This document shows positions 17,036-26,307 of a stretch of DNA of 64,000 bases, piece after piece. The notes beneath the pieces are model-generated. The model did not search any database and had not been told where the DNA came from. It saw nothing but the letters and a program-made list of their open reading frames with translations. Positions within the stretch are counted from its first letter, which is position 1, and each line of letters begins with the position of its first letter. Location: positions 4,960,001 to 5,024,000 of the forward strand of contig NZ_JAIWZC010000001.1 in NCBI RefSeq assembly GCF_020297485.1, in the 5' to 3' direction. This DNA comes from Enterocloster clostridioformis (lineage in GTDB: Bacteria > Bacillota > Clostridia > Lachnospirales > Lachnospiraceae). Made by a program: the position numbers and the translations under genes.

Positions 17036-17740
17036 ATGGAAGAACAAAAAACGGGATGTCTGGTGTGCGGAGCGCCGCTGGAATATCTTCAGAGTCAGAT
17101 TGAAATGGAATGTACCTACTGTCACAAAAAGTTTATGAGTAATGCCAGATGTGTGAACGGTCATTTTATCTGTGACAGCTGCCATGAGCAGATGGGCCTG
17201 CGTGTCATTGAAGATATATGCAGGCATACAGACAGCAGGGACCCGGTGGCAATCATGAAGAAAATCATCCTGTCCCCCTATATCTATATGCATGGACCGG
17301 AACACCATGTGCTGGTGGGATCCGTGCTTCTGGCCGCCTATAAAAATGCCGGGGGAGAACTGGATTTGGACGCTGCCCTGGAGGAGATGAGAAACAGAGG
17401 AACGCAGGTGCCGGGAGGTATCTGCGGTTTGTGGGGAACCTGCGGGGCGGCCGTGAGTACGGGCATCTTTATCAGCCTGATTACCGGGGCATCACCTTTA
17501 AGCGGAAAAGAGTGGGGGCTTTGCAATGAGATGACTTCCAGAAGCCTTGGGGCTATTGCTAAAACAGGGGGCCCCAGATGCTGTAAACGGGATTCCTACA
17601 CAGCCATATTGCAGGCGGTGGATTTTGTGGGAGAGAAATTCGGGATATGGATGGAACGGCCCAAAAAGACAGTATGCGGATTGTACGACCGGAACGAACA
17701 GTGCCTGAAGGAAAAATGTCCTTACAATCCGTTGGGATAA
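17036..17740 (+). CDS. DUF5714 Cys-rich protein of unknown function
   Basis: 234 residues. The N terminus forms a zinc-ribbon-like module with paired Cys at CLVC (8-11), CTYC (31-34) and CDSC (near 55). The remainder is a Cys-rich helical domain with motifs GGICGLWGTCGAAVS, GGPRCCKRD and CGLYDRNEQC. This pattern fits the DUF5714 family, which has no settled function. The many Cys suggest bound metal or redox chemistry. It appears monocistronic, and the 295-bp gap upstream begins with the previous operon's terminator. Confidence 0.7.
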   Translation: MEEQKTGCLVCGAPLEYLQSQIEMECTYCHKKFMSNARCVNGHFICDSCHEQMGLRVIEDICRHTDSRDPVAIMKKIILSPYIYMHGPEHHVLVGSVLLAAYKNAGGELDLDAALEEMRNRGTQVPGGICGLWGTCGAAVSTGIFISLITGASPLSGKEWGLCNEMTSRSLGAIAKTGGPRCCKRDSYTAILQAVDFVGEKFGIWMERPKKTVCGLYDRNEQCLKEKCPYNPLG

Positions 17741-18066
17741 ATGGCTGAACAAGTGAGGCGGGTCTAAGGACAGGATATCCCCGTGCCCGTCCGTCCGGTG
17801 GGTCATCAGATTATCATTCCGGCGAGCTCTGATTCTGCCAGCTATTGATATGAATATGGTATACAATAAGTTTGGGGTTAAGGGTGCCTGCGCCGTCTGG
17901 GCTGCCGCAAATAAAGACCGGAAAAGACGGTTTAAAAAGCAGTTCTGCCATGTCAGTCATAGACAGCCAAAACGGTGCAATGATATAATAATATAAATAC
18001 CCGGAGATTTCCGGGAAAAAATCCAGACAACAGGAATGACATACAACTGTCCGCATGGAGGAGCTT
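17741..18066. other. Intergenic region before lhr
   Basis: No convincing coding sequence. A -10-like TATACAAT lies near 17858 and a second AT-rich stretch near 17982. A strong ribosome site, GGAGGAG (18058-18064), decides the start of the next gene. Confidence 0.4.
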
Positions 18067-21000
18067 ATGCAAGAGGATACCCTAAAACAATTCCTGCCCG
18101 CCACTGAAAGATGGTTTAGGAAAACATTCGGAGAACCCACCAAAATACAGAAGGAAGCTTGGCCTGCCATTGCTGACGGAAGGCATGTGCTGGTCAGCGC
18201 TCCAACCGGTACAGGAAAGACCCTTTCAGCCTTCCTGGTGTTCATAGACCAGTTGGGCGGACTGGCAGGGAGAGGGGAGCTTAAGGATGAGCTGTATGTG
18301 ATATATGTGTCTCCCCTTAAGTCTCTGGCAGGGGATATCAGGGAAAATCTCCGTAAACCTTTGGAGGGGATTGAGGCGGAAGCTCTTGAGGAAAACAGAT
18401 TCCGTCCGGAATCCGAAGAACCTGGAGAGGGCACGCCGGGAGGCGGACCGGGTAAACAATCCATAGGGCAGATTCAGGCCGCCATCCGTACCGGGGACAC
18501 GCCTCAGAAAGAGCGCCAGAGGATGGTAAAGCATCCGCCTCATATACTGATTATCACGCCGGAATCCCTGTATCTCATGCTTACATCCAAATCCGGCCGC
18601 CAGGTGTTAAAGACCGCAAGGGCGATCATTTTGGACGAGCTTCACGCCCTTATAGATACCAAGAGGGGAGCGCATCTGATGCTGTCAGTGGCCAGACTGG
18701 ATAAACTTTGCAGGCGCAGGCTTCAGAGAATTGGCCTGTCCGCCACCATTGAGCCGTTGGAGCTTGCGGCCGCCTATCTGTCCCCGGAACCGGCCGTCAT
18801 CTGTGCCCCATCCATGGATAAGCAGGTGGAAATTCAGGTCGTTGGCACGGCTCCTGCTGTGGGAAGACGGAAGGACCCGGTATGGGAAGAACTGGGAATG
18901 GCAGTGTACCGCCAGTGCTTAAGCTGTAAGAGTGTGATTGCATTTTCCGAGGGAAGACGGTATGTGGAAAAACTGGCATATTATGTAAATCTTCTGGGCG
19001 GGGACGGGTTTGCCAGAGTCCACCACGGAAGTCTGTCAAAGGAACAGCGGGATGAAGTGGAACGGGATTTAAGAGAGGGACGGCTGCGGCTGTTATGTGC
19101 CACATCATCCATGGAATTGGGCATTGACGTGGGGGACGTGGAGCGGGTTTTGCAGGTCGGATGCCCCCGTACCATTTCCAGCACCATGCAGCGGCTGGGC
19201 CGGGCCGGCCATAATCCGGGCCGGGTCAGCGTCATGTACATGTATCCCAGGACCGCGCCTGAGGCAGTATATTGCGGCATGACCGCACAGGTGGCCCGCC
19301 ATGGAGGCGTGGAACGGGCCAATCCTCCGCGCATGTGCCTGGATGTGCTGGCCCAGCATTTGGTTTCCATGGCTTCGGGAGAGAGCTACAGCATAGCTGA
19401 TGTGATGGAAGTCCTGGAGCGGTCCTACCCATTTTATCAGGTGACCAGGAAGGATGTGGAGGATGTCCTTGCCATGCTGGCAGGAGATTATGAGCACAGC
19501 CGGGAAATACCGGCTCGTCCAAGGATTTTGTACGACCGGATACACGGACGGGTGGCCGGGGATGTTTACAGTCGTATGCTGGCCACGGCGGCAGGAGGGA
19601 CCATACCCGATAAAGGGATGTATGCAGCCAAAACAGAGGACGGGGTGAAGTTAGGAGAGCTGGACGAAGAATTTGTCTATGAATCCAGGATTGGGGACCG
19701 TTTCATGCTGGGGTCATTTGGCTGGCGTGTGGTCCGTCAGGATAAGGACTCTGTTATCGTGACCCAGGCCCCGGCTGAAGGCGCCAGACTTCCATTCTGG
19801 AAGGGGGAGACAAAAGGAAGGGATCTTCGGACCAGTCTTGCCTTTGGCCGTATATTCGGAGAGCTGGAGAAGGCCTGCCGTGACGGAGAGCTGGAAAAAG
19901 CCCTGGGAAAACTGGGGTTAGACGAGTCCGCGTCGTCCAATGCGTCCGGCTTTATACAACGTCAGATTCAGGCCACAGAAGGACTGCCTGATGACAGGAC
20001 CATAGTGGTGGAGCATTTTAAAGACAGTACAGGGAGCCACCAGGTCATGGTCCATGCTTTGTTTGGCAGACGGGTAAATGGCCCGCTGTCCCTCGTCCTG
20101 CGTCATATGATACGGAACACCATGGGATTGGATGTGGGAAGTGTGGATGAGGAGGATGGATTTCTTCTGTATCCTTACGGCAGGGAGCAATTGCCGGAAG
20201 GGCTTTTGTTCCAAATCAACCCGGACCAGGTACGGCCGGTGCTGGAAGCAATCCTGCCTGATACTCCTCTGTTTGGCATGACATTCCGCTACAATGCTGC
20301 CCGTGCCCTGATGATGGGCATGAAACGGGGCGGGCGCCAGCCTCTTTGGATGCAGCGCCTTAAAAGCACGGAAATGTTAAGCTCCCTGATGGACCAGCCG
20401 GATCATCCCCTGATTCGTGAGACGAAACGGGAATGTCTGGAACACCAGTGGGATATCAGCGGAGTGATGGAGATACTGGCCAAGATCCGTTCCGGCCTTA
20501 TTACAGTCAGAGAAATCTGGCTGGATGTCCCTTCTCCCATGTCTCTGCCCTTCCAGTGGCAGGCGGAGGCGGAAGAAATGTATGAGTACTCACCGGTGAC
20601 ACCTAAAATCCGCCAGACTGTGCAGGAAGATTTGAAGAAGGCACTGCTCAAGCCCACAGCAGAGGAACTGGCCAGGGGATGGACACGGAAAAAAATGCCG
20701 GAAAATGAGGAGGAGCTTCATTCCCTTCTCATGATGGAGGGGGATTTGGAGGCAGGGGAGCTGGACATACCGGCTGAATGGCTGGATACCCTGGCTCGGC
20801 AGGGACTGGCCTGTTATGTGGAGCCCGGAATCTGGATAGCGGCAGAACACGAGGACGAATATATGAGGGCATTGCGGCAGCAGGATGAGGAGGCAGGAAT
20901 GCATATTATCCGCCGGATGCTCTACTACCGGGGCGGTCAGACTGCGGGGGATGTAAGGGAACGGTATTTTCTGTCTGAGAAAATGACAGAGGAGCTTTTG

Positions 21001-22413
21001 GATAAACTGTGCCGCTGCAAACATGCAGTGGAGGACCAGGGTGTATATTATCACGAAAAGCTCTATGAGAGAGCCAGGGAAGGCCATATACGCAGCCTGC
21101 GAAGCCACGCGGTCACACAGCCGGCTTCCCATTATGCCGCGCTTATGGCCTCAAGGGCAGTGGTACATTCCACGTCAGAAGAACAGTTAAGGGAGGCCAT
21201 GGAAAGAGGATGCAGAAAACCATGCCCTGTACGCTTTTGGGAAAATGTGTACTTTGCCAGGCGGGTGGAGCGCTATGGAGGCAGCTATCTGGACCGGCTG
21301 CTGGCACAGGGGGATTATTTCTGGAGAATGTCGCCGGAAGGAACCCTTTGCTTTTGCAGCTATGAGGACATTGACTGGGAGGCAGACGTCGGAGCGCAGG
21401 CAGCAGGATTTGAGGGAGATGTGATTGAAGGAGAGGTGATTAAGAGAGATGTATTTAAGGAAAATGCGTTTAAGGAAGATGCGTTTAAGGAAGATGAACC
21501 TAAGGTGGGGGAGCTTAAAGGAGATGAGCTTCTCATGTACAGGGAGTTAAAACGCAGAGGAGCCAGTTTCCTTAAATTCCTTACAAAGATACCGAAGGAA
21601 GGCAGCGCCCAGGAAGTACTGTTAAGTCTGGCTGAAAAGGGTCTGGTATGTGCAGACAGTTTTGTGCCTGTAAGGCAATGGCAGAACCAGGACAAGGTGA
21701 GGAAAGCTGCTGTCAGACAGCGCGTGAATACCAGGGTCATGGCCCTGTCGGCAGGGCGGTGGGACATAGTAAGGCCAGTAAAAAAGTATGGGCCGGAGGA
21801 ATGGCTGGAGCTGTTTTTGGATGAAAATATGATTCTGTGCCGTGAGACTTTTAAAAAGTCCATACAGGCTGTGTCAGACTCTCCCTATGCCCTGACCGGA
21901 GAAGATGGGAAGAAGTGGGATTGGAGCTGGGCGCAGGCATTGGAAATTCTGCGTGTCTGGGAATATACGGGCCGCATTCGCAGAGGCTATTTTGTGGAGG
22001 GGATGTCGGGCGCCCAATTTGTCCGCAGCGAGGATTACGATGCCGTGACCGGTGCACTGAGGGAGCCGGATGACCATGTGGTGTGGTTAAACGGAACAGA
22101 CCCGGCCCTGGTGTGGGGAAAAGTCCTGGAATTTCCGGAGAAATGTGGATTTCTGGCAGTGGCCGGAACAGCGGTGGCCCTGAAAGCGGGAAATCTGGCA
22201 GCTGTAATGGAACGCCAGGGCAGGGTACTGCGCATTTACGATGTCAATGATATGAAGGAAGTGATGGCGGAATTTGTCCGTGCGTTCAAGCAGGGAGCTA
22301 TATATCCGGAACAAAAGAGGCTTGTTTTGAAAGAGTATCCGGCGGAGGCGGCAGAGGCACTGCAGCATGCGGGATATATGCGTGAAATGAAGGATTATGT
22401 AGTGTATAAGTAG
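18067..22413 (+). CDS. lhr: Large Lhr-type ATP-dependent helicase
   Basis: 1448 residues from ATG 18067, preferred over ATG 18055 because GGAGGAG lies between them. The superfamily 2 core shows Walker A APTGTGKT (45-52), Walker B DELH (190-193), SAT at 225-227 and motif VI QRLGRAGH (about 375). Long C-terminal winged-helix and Lhr-CTD-like regions follow. Lhr proteins are 3'-5' DNA or RNA-DNA helicases linked to DNA repair. A degenerate five-residue repeat insert (FKEDA-like, about residues 1127-1153) is unusual. Its stop is only 207 bp from the first CRISPR repeat. Confidence 0.93.
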   Translation: MQEDTLKQFLPATERWFRKTFGEPTKIQKEAWPAIADGRHVLVSAPTGTGKTLSAFLVFIDQLGGLAGRGELKDELYVIYVSPLKSLAGDIRENLRKPLEGIEAEALEENRFRPESEEPGEGTPGGGPGKQSIGQIQAAIRTGDTPQKERQRMVKHPPHILIITPESLYLMLTSKSGRQVLKTARAIILDELHALIDTKRGAHLMLSVARLDKLCRRRLQRIGLSATIEPLELAAAYLSPEPAVICAPSMDKQVEIQVVGTAPAVGRRKDPVWEELGMAVYRQCLSCKSVIAFSEGRRYVEKLAYYVNLLGGDGFARVHHGSLSKEQRDEVERDLREGRLRLLCATSSMELGIDVGDVERVLQVGCPRTISSTMQRLGRAGHNPGRVSVMYMYPRTAPEAVYCGMTAQVARHGGVERANPPRMCLDVLAQHLVSMASGESYSIADVMEVLERSYPFYQVTRKDVEDVLAMLAGDYEHSREIPARPRILYDRIHGRVAGDVYSRMLATAAGGTIPDKGMYAAKTEDGVKLGELDEEFVYESRIGDRFMLGSFGWRVVRQDKDSVIVTQAPAEGARLPFWKGETKGRDLRTSLAFGRIFGELEKACRDGELEKALGKLGLDESASSNASGFIQRQIQATEGLPDDRTIVVEHFKDSTGSHQVMVHALFGRRVNGPLSLVLRHMIRNTMGLDVGSVDEEDGFLLYPYGREQLPEGLLFQINPDQVRPVLEAILPDTPLFGMTFRYNAARALMMGMKRGGRQPLWMQRLKSTEMLSSLMDQPDHPLIRETKRECLEHQWDISGVMEILAKIRSGLITVREIWLDVPSPMSLPFQWQAEAEEMYEYSPVTPKIRQTVQEDLKKALLKPTAEELARGWTRKKMPENEEELHSLLMMEGDLEAGELDIPAEWLDTLARQGLACYVEPGIWIAAEHEDEYMRALRQQDEEAGMHIIRRMLYYRGGQTAGDVRERYFLSEKMTEELLDKLCRCKHAVEDQGVYYHEKLYERAREGHIRSLRSHAVTQPASHYAALMASRAVVHSTSEEQLREAMERGCRKPCPVRFWENVYFARRVERYGGSYLDRLLAQGDYFWRMSPEGTLCFCSYEDIDWEADVGAQAAGFEGDVIEGEVIKRDVFKENAFKEDAFKEDEPKVGELKGDELLMYRELKRRGASFLKFLTKIPKEGSAQEVLLSLAEKGLVCADSFVPVRQWQNQDKVRKAAVRQRVNTRVMALSAGRWDIVRPVKKYGPEEWLELFLDENMILCRETFKKSIQAVSDSPYALTGEDGKKWDWSWAQALEILRVWEYTGRIRRGYFVEGMSGAQFVRSEDYDAVTGALREPDDHVVWLNGTDPALVWGKVLEFPEKCGFLAVAGTAVALKAGNLAAVMERQGRVLRIYDVNDMKEVMAEFVRAFKQGAIYPEQKRLVLKEYPAEAAEALQHAGYMREMKDYVVYK
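21445..21525 (+). repeat. 15-bp tandem repeat inside lhr
   Basis: Degenerate 15-bp units encoding RDVFK, ENAFK, EDAFK, EDEPK, then VGELK. The units stay in frame and add a charged linker to the helicase. Confidence 0.75.
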
Positions 22414-22620
22414 AGTGTGATTTCTGTGAGGCGGAATCCCATCAAACCAGGTGCGAATGCCAAGCTAACATGAAATGCCTGGGAGATTCGCACCTGAAAA
22501 ACAGCGGAAAAGCCGTGAAAATAGGCTGGGTGAATGGATGGAGGAGGTTGAAATAAGGAGGGGAGGACATAATGCATAAAAAGTTAGGGGGATGTGGAGG
22601 GATTGTTGGATAGTTTTGCT
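22414..22620 (+). promoter_or_regulatory. CRISPR leader
   Basis: A 207-bp non-coding, purine-rich stretch between the lhr stop and the first repeat, on the side expected for repeats ending in ATTGAAAT. It contains a perfect 11-bp inverted repeat, CAGGTGCGAAT (22448-22458) and ATTCGCACCTG (22486-22496), enclosing CATGAAATGCCTGGG-like sequence. I recall similar elements from type I-C leaders. No cas2 lies upstream. Confidence 0.65.
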
Positions 22621-25600
22621 GTCGAGGCCCGCGAGGGCCTTGTGGATTGAAATCAGATGTCCCATCCACACCCATATCTGCATCCGAGTCGAGGCCCGCG
22701 AGGGCCTTGTGGATTGAAATAATTAGGAGGTAAATGTACATGAGTGATATAAATGTCGAGGCCCGCGAGGGCCTTGTGGATTGAAATCCGTATATGCTCA
22801 CTCACTGTCATTTTTTCCCTCGTCGAGGCCCGCGAGGGCCTTGTGGATTGAAATGCGTATACGGTAAATGCAGCCCGTATAATCCACGTCGAGGCCCGCG
22901 AGGGCCTTGTGGATTGAAATCGTGTCTATCACAGGAATTTTCTTTTGCTGGGAAGTCGAGGCCCGCGAGGGCCTTGTGGATTGAAATAAGTCCTTTTGGA
23001 CGATTTATAATTGTAATATGCAGTCGAGGCCCGCGAGGGCCTTGTGGATTGAAATTCAAATCCTATAACTCAAGTTATTCGGCAAGTCGTCGAGGCCCGC
23101 GAGGGCCTTGTGGATTGAAATCCGTTTTCTCACCTGCTGTAGAAATCAAGAGAATGTCGAGGCCCGCGAGGGCCTTGTGGATTGAAATTCCTCCGCGTTC
23201 ATTGATGTGCGTCCATCCTCCCTGTCGAGGCCCGCGAGGGCCTTGTGGATTGAAATCTCTGCGACTGAGCAATCAGGGTCACAAGGCATCGTCGAGGCCC
23301 GCGAGGGCCTTGTGGATTGAAATCCTTGACTGTGGAATAATTGCCTCCAACCTCTTTGGTCGAGGCCCGCGAGGGCCTTGTGGATTGAAATGGCGCAATG
23401 GCCAAGGCTTTTGGATTTGGTGAACAGGTCGAGGCCCGCGAGGGCCTTGTGGATTGAAATCCTGACCTACAACCGGATTGTAGGCCGGGGATTTTGTCGA
23501 GGCCCGCGAGGGCCTTGTGGATTGAAATCTGCCCTTACATTATGGCAAGGGCATAAAAGAATGTCGAGGCCCGCGAGGGCCTTGTGGATTGAAATTGGAA
23601 CATCGGGTTGTATACGCCGTAGGTATCATCGTCGAGGCCCGCGAGGGCCTTGTGGATTGAAATCTTGTCCCAGCACCTCCAGGAACGCCAGGAAGATGTC
23701 GAGGCCCGCGAGGGCCTTGTGGATTGAAATAACGTGAACCGGGGGTATCTGATGATAGTGGACGGTCGAGGCCCGCGAGGGCCTTGTGGATTGAAATTAC
23801 CGCCAGCACGGTTCCGGCCGGGCTGCTTCCTGGTCGAGGCCCGCGAGGGCCTTGTGGATTGAAATAGCTGGTCCGCCGCCTCCTGGGCCTTTCGCACCAG
23901 TCGAGGCCCGCGAGGGCCTTGTGGATTGAAATGCCGGCATCGTGGCAGCGGAGGCGGTAAAACGCGGTCGAGGCCCGCGAGGGCCTTGTGGATTGAAATC
24001 GGAAACAGGTTTGCAAGTGCCCGGGTGAATCCCGTCGAGGCCCGCGAGGGCCTTGTGGATTGAAATTTTAAACAGATGATGGAGCCTGTCCTGGAACTGG
24101 GTCGAGGCCCGCGAGGGCCTTGTGGATTGAAATATCTGGGACCGCATGACACTCAGACAGATTATGGTCGAGGCCCGCGAGGGCCTTGTGGATTGAAATC
24201 AGATTGCAGGATTGGTAGTCAGAAACTGTGGCTCGTCGAGGCCCGCGAGGGCCTTGTGGATTGAAATTCCCTACGAACCCGGTATAGGTTGTCCTCATAC
24301 TGTCGAGGCCCGCGAGGGCCTTGTGGATTGAAATGTTTATAATACAATTAAAAGGCGGCAGGACTTTTCGTCGAGGCCCGCGAGGGCCTTGTGGATTGAA
24401 ATCATTGAAGCAATTAAAGACCACGGCTATGAAAATGTCGAGGCCCGCGAGGGCCTTGTGGATTGAAATCGACCGGCAGATAATCAACCGCATCCGTGAG
24501 TGGTCGAGGCCCGCGAGGGCCTTGTGGATTGAAATATTCGGGGGATGATGCGGTATTTGTTGGAGTAATGTCGAGGCCCGCGAGGGCCTTGTGGATTGAA
24601 ATAAATTTGTTCCAACCGACCTTGACATATTCGAGCGTCGAGGCCCGCGAGGGCCTTGTGGATTGAAATATGGAAATTGGGGACGGATTGTTTTCTCAGG
24701 TCCTGTCGAGGCCCGCGAGGGCCTTGTGGATTGAAATCTCGTCTGTGATTGTCCGTACATCCAGCATATCAGTCGAGGCCCGCGAGGGCCTTGTGGATTG
24801 AAATACAGAAGATATTAGATAGATTTATCATTAAGTAGTCGAGGCCCGCGAGGGCCTTGTGGATTGAAATAGTTAGATAAAGAGGGAAAAAATGACAGTG
24901 AGTGGTCGAGGCCCGCGAGGGCCTTGTGGATTGAAATACTGGGAAAGGCCGTGAAGGCAGGGTTCCAGGGGGTCGAGGCCCGCGAGGGCCTTGTGGATTG
25001 AAATTCCAATTCTCCCGGAAATGCTAATTTCCTGTTTCTGGTCGAGGCCCGCGAGGGCCTTGTGGATTGAAATTGCTTGGATAGCAAGTAGGATTTCCGG
25101 TCAAGCAGTCGAGGCCCGCGAGGGCCTTGTGGATTGAAATTATATGATGTAACTATGTTTTCTGCTTTTGCGTCGTCGAGGCCCGCGAGGGCCTTGTGGA
25201 TTGAAATCCTATGCCAGCTGTGCAGCCGGTCATTGTATAAGGTCGAGGCCCGCGAGGGCCTTGTGGATTGAAATATTGATAACTTATTACACATAAATCA
25301 GATAAATGTCGAGGCCCGCGAGGGCCTTGTGGATTGAAATCCCATGCCAATTGTGTCTACATGATGTATTTCACGTCGAGGCCCGCGAGGGCCTTGTGGA
25401 TTGAAATGCGGGAATGTCGGTTGACCAGTACCGGACCATGATGTCGAGGCCCGCGAGGGCCTTGTGGATTGAAATTCTTATACTCATAATAGATTTCCTC
25501 CATGGTATGTCGAGGCCCGCGAGGGCCTTGTGGATTGAAATCAGTAGGTGTATACTGGCTATAATCGCCACATAACGTCGAGGCCCGCGAGGGCCTTGTG

Positions 25601-25947
25601 GATTGAAATCACAAAAAATAGGCTGGAAGAGCTTGAGGACGAAGTCGAGGCCCGCGAGGGCCTTGTGGATTGAAATTCGATGATGGACAGCAACTCATTG
25701 AGTAAGTACCGTCGAGGCCCGCGAGGGCCTTGTGGATTGAAATTGTTGCTGCAGGTAAAAAAATGAACGGCGTTATAGGTCGAGGCCCGCGAGGGCCTTG
25801 TGGATTGAAATTCTTTTCTCACCGGACAATATCATGTCAAACCACGTCGAGGCCCGCGAGGGCCTTGTGGATTGAAATCACCATGGTCTGTCCGGGGAGT
25901 TGAACCCCGCCCTGGTCGAGGCCCGCGAGGGCCTTGTGGATTGAAAT
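22621..25947 (+). CRISPR. CRISPR array, 50 repeats and 49 spacers, type I-C-like repeat, no adjacent cas genes
   Basis: The 33-bp repeat begins GTCGAGGCCCGCGAGGGCC and ends TTGTGGATTGAAAT. Fifty copies read by eye appear identical, including the last. Spacers are 33-36 bp, mostly 34, and I see no duplicates. The repeat folds into a short stem AGGCCC/GGGCCT around GCGA. The 3' end GTGGATTGAAAT and 33-bp length match type I-C repeats. No cas1, cas2, cas3, cas5, cas7 or cas8c gene occurs in the window, so the array must rely on genes elsewhere or be inactive. Several spacers read as open coding sequence. Confidence 0.97.
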
Positions 25948-26134
25948 ATAACATGCTTTATATACATATGCTTTTCCTTTCCACCACTGCTGGATATGTG
26001 GTTTATTTTAGCTGGCTGATTTCGTGATAGGCTTCCAGAATACCATTTTTGGCTGCTTTTTATACAGTATCAATATCAACCCAATACCAACACTCACCCA
26101 ATACCACCCCAATACTAACACCAATTCTTAATCA
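25948..26134. repeat. Array trailer with short imperfect tandem repeats
   Basis: Non-coding. Bases 26071-26125 repeat a CAATACCAACAC-like unit four times (starts near 26071, 26082, 26099 and 26110). The strand composition is skewed to A and C. No gene is present. Confidence 0.5.
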
Positions 26135-26144
26135 TGCAGAACCA

Positions 26145-26273
26145 TTAGGCAATTGCGAAACTCACTGACCAGAATTTATGCACATCGTATAGGAATGAAT
26201 CTAAATTGAATATATTAAGCAAGATATTTTGTGCAAGGTGAATATAAAAATTCAGAGTTTCGTAATTACCTAA
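26145..26273. mobile_element. 129-bp MITE with 10-bp target duplication
   Basis: Terminal inverted repeats of 19 bp with two mismatches: TTAGGCAATTGCGAAACTC (26145-26163) and the complement of GAGTTTCGTAATTACCTAA (26255-26273). Both sides carry TGCAGAACCA (26135-26144 and 26274-26283), a clean 10-bp target duplication. It is AT-rich inside, has no ORF, and ends 35 bases before the rarA start, so it probably carries or displaces the rarA promoter. Confidence 0.85.
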
Positions 26274-26307
26274 TGCAGAACCATTTATGAAAGGAGAGGG
26301 AAAAGCC

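Noticed and set aside
22794..24760. Several open frames with RGPRGPCGLK or ISIHKALAGLD repeats
   Set aside because: These are translations of the CRISPR repeat itself in frames without a stop; there is no ribosome site and the units match the 33-bp repeat period.
17741..26300. Search for cas genes around the CRISPR array
   Set aside because: No Cas1, Cas2, Cas3, Cas5, Cas7 or Cas8 motif is present. The Lhr helicase is not Cas3: it has no HD nuclease domain and shows Lhr features.
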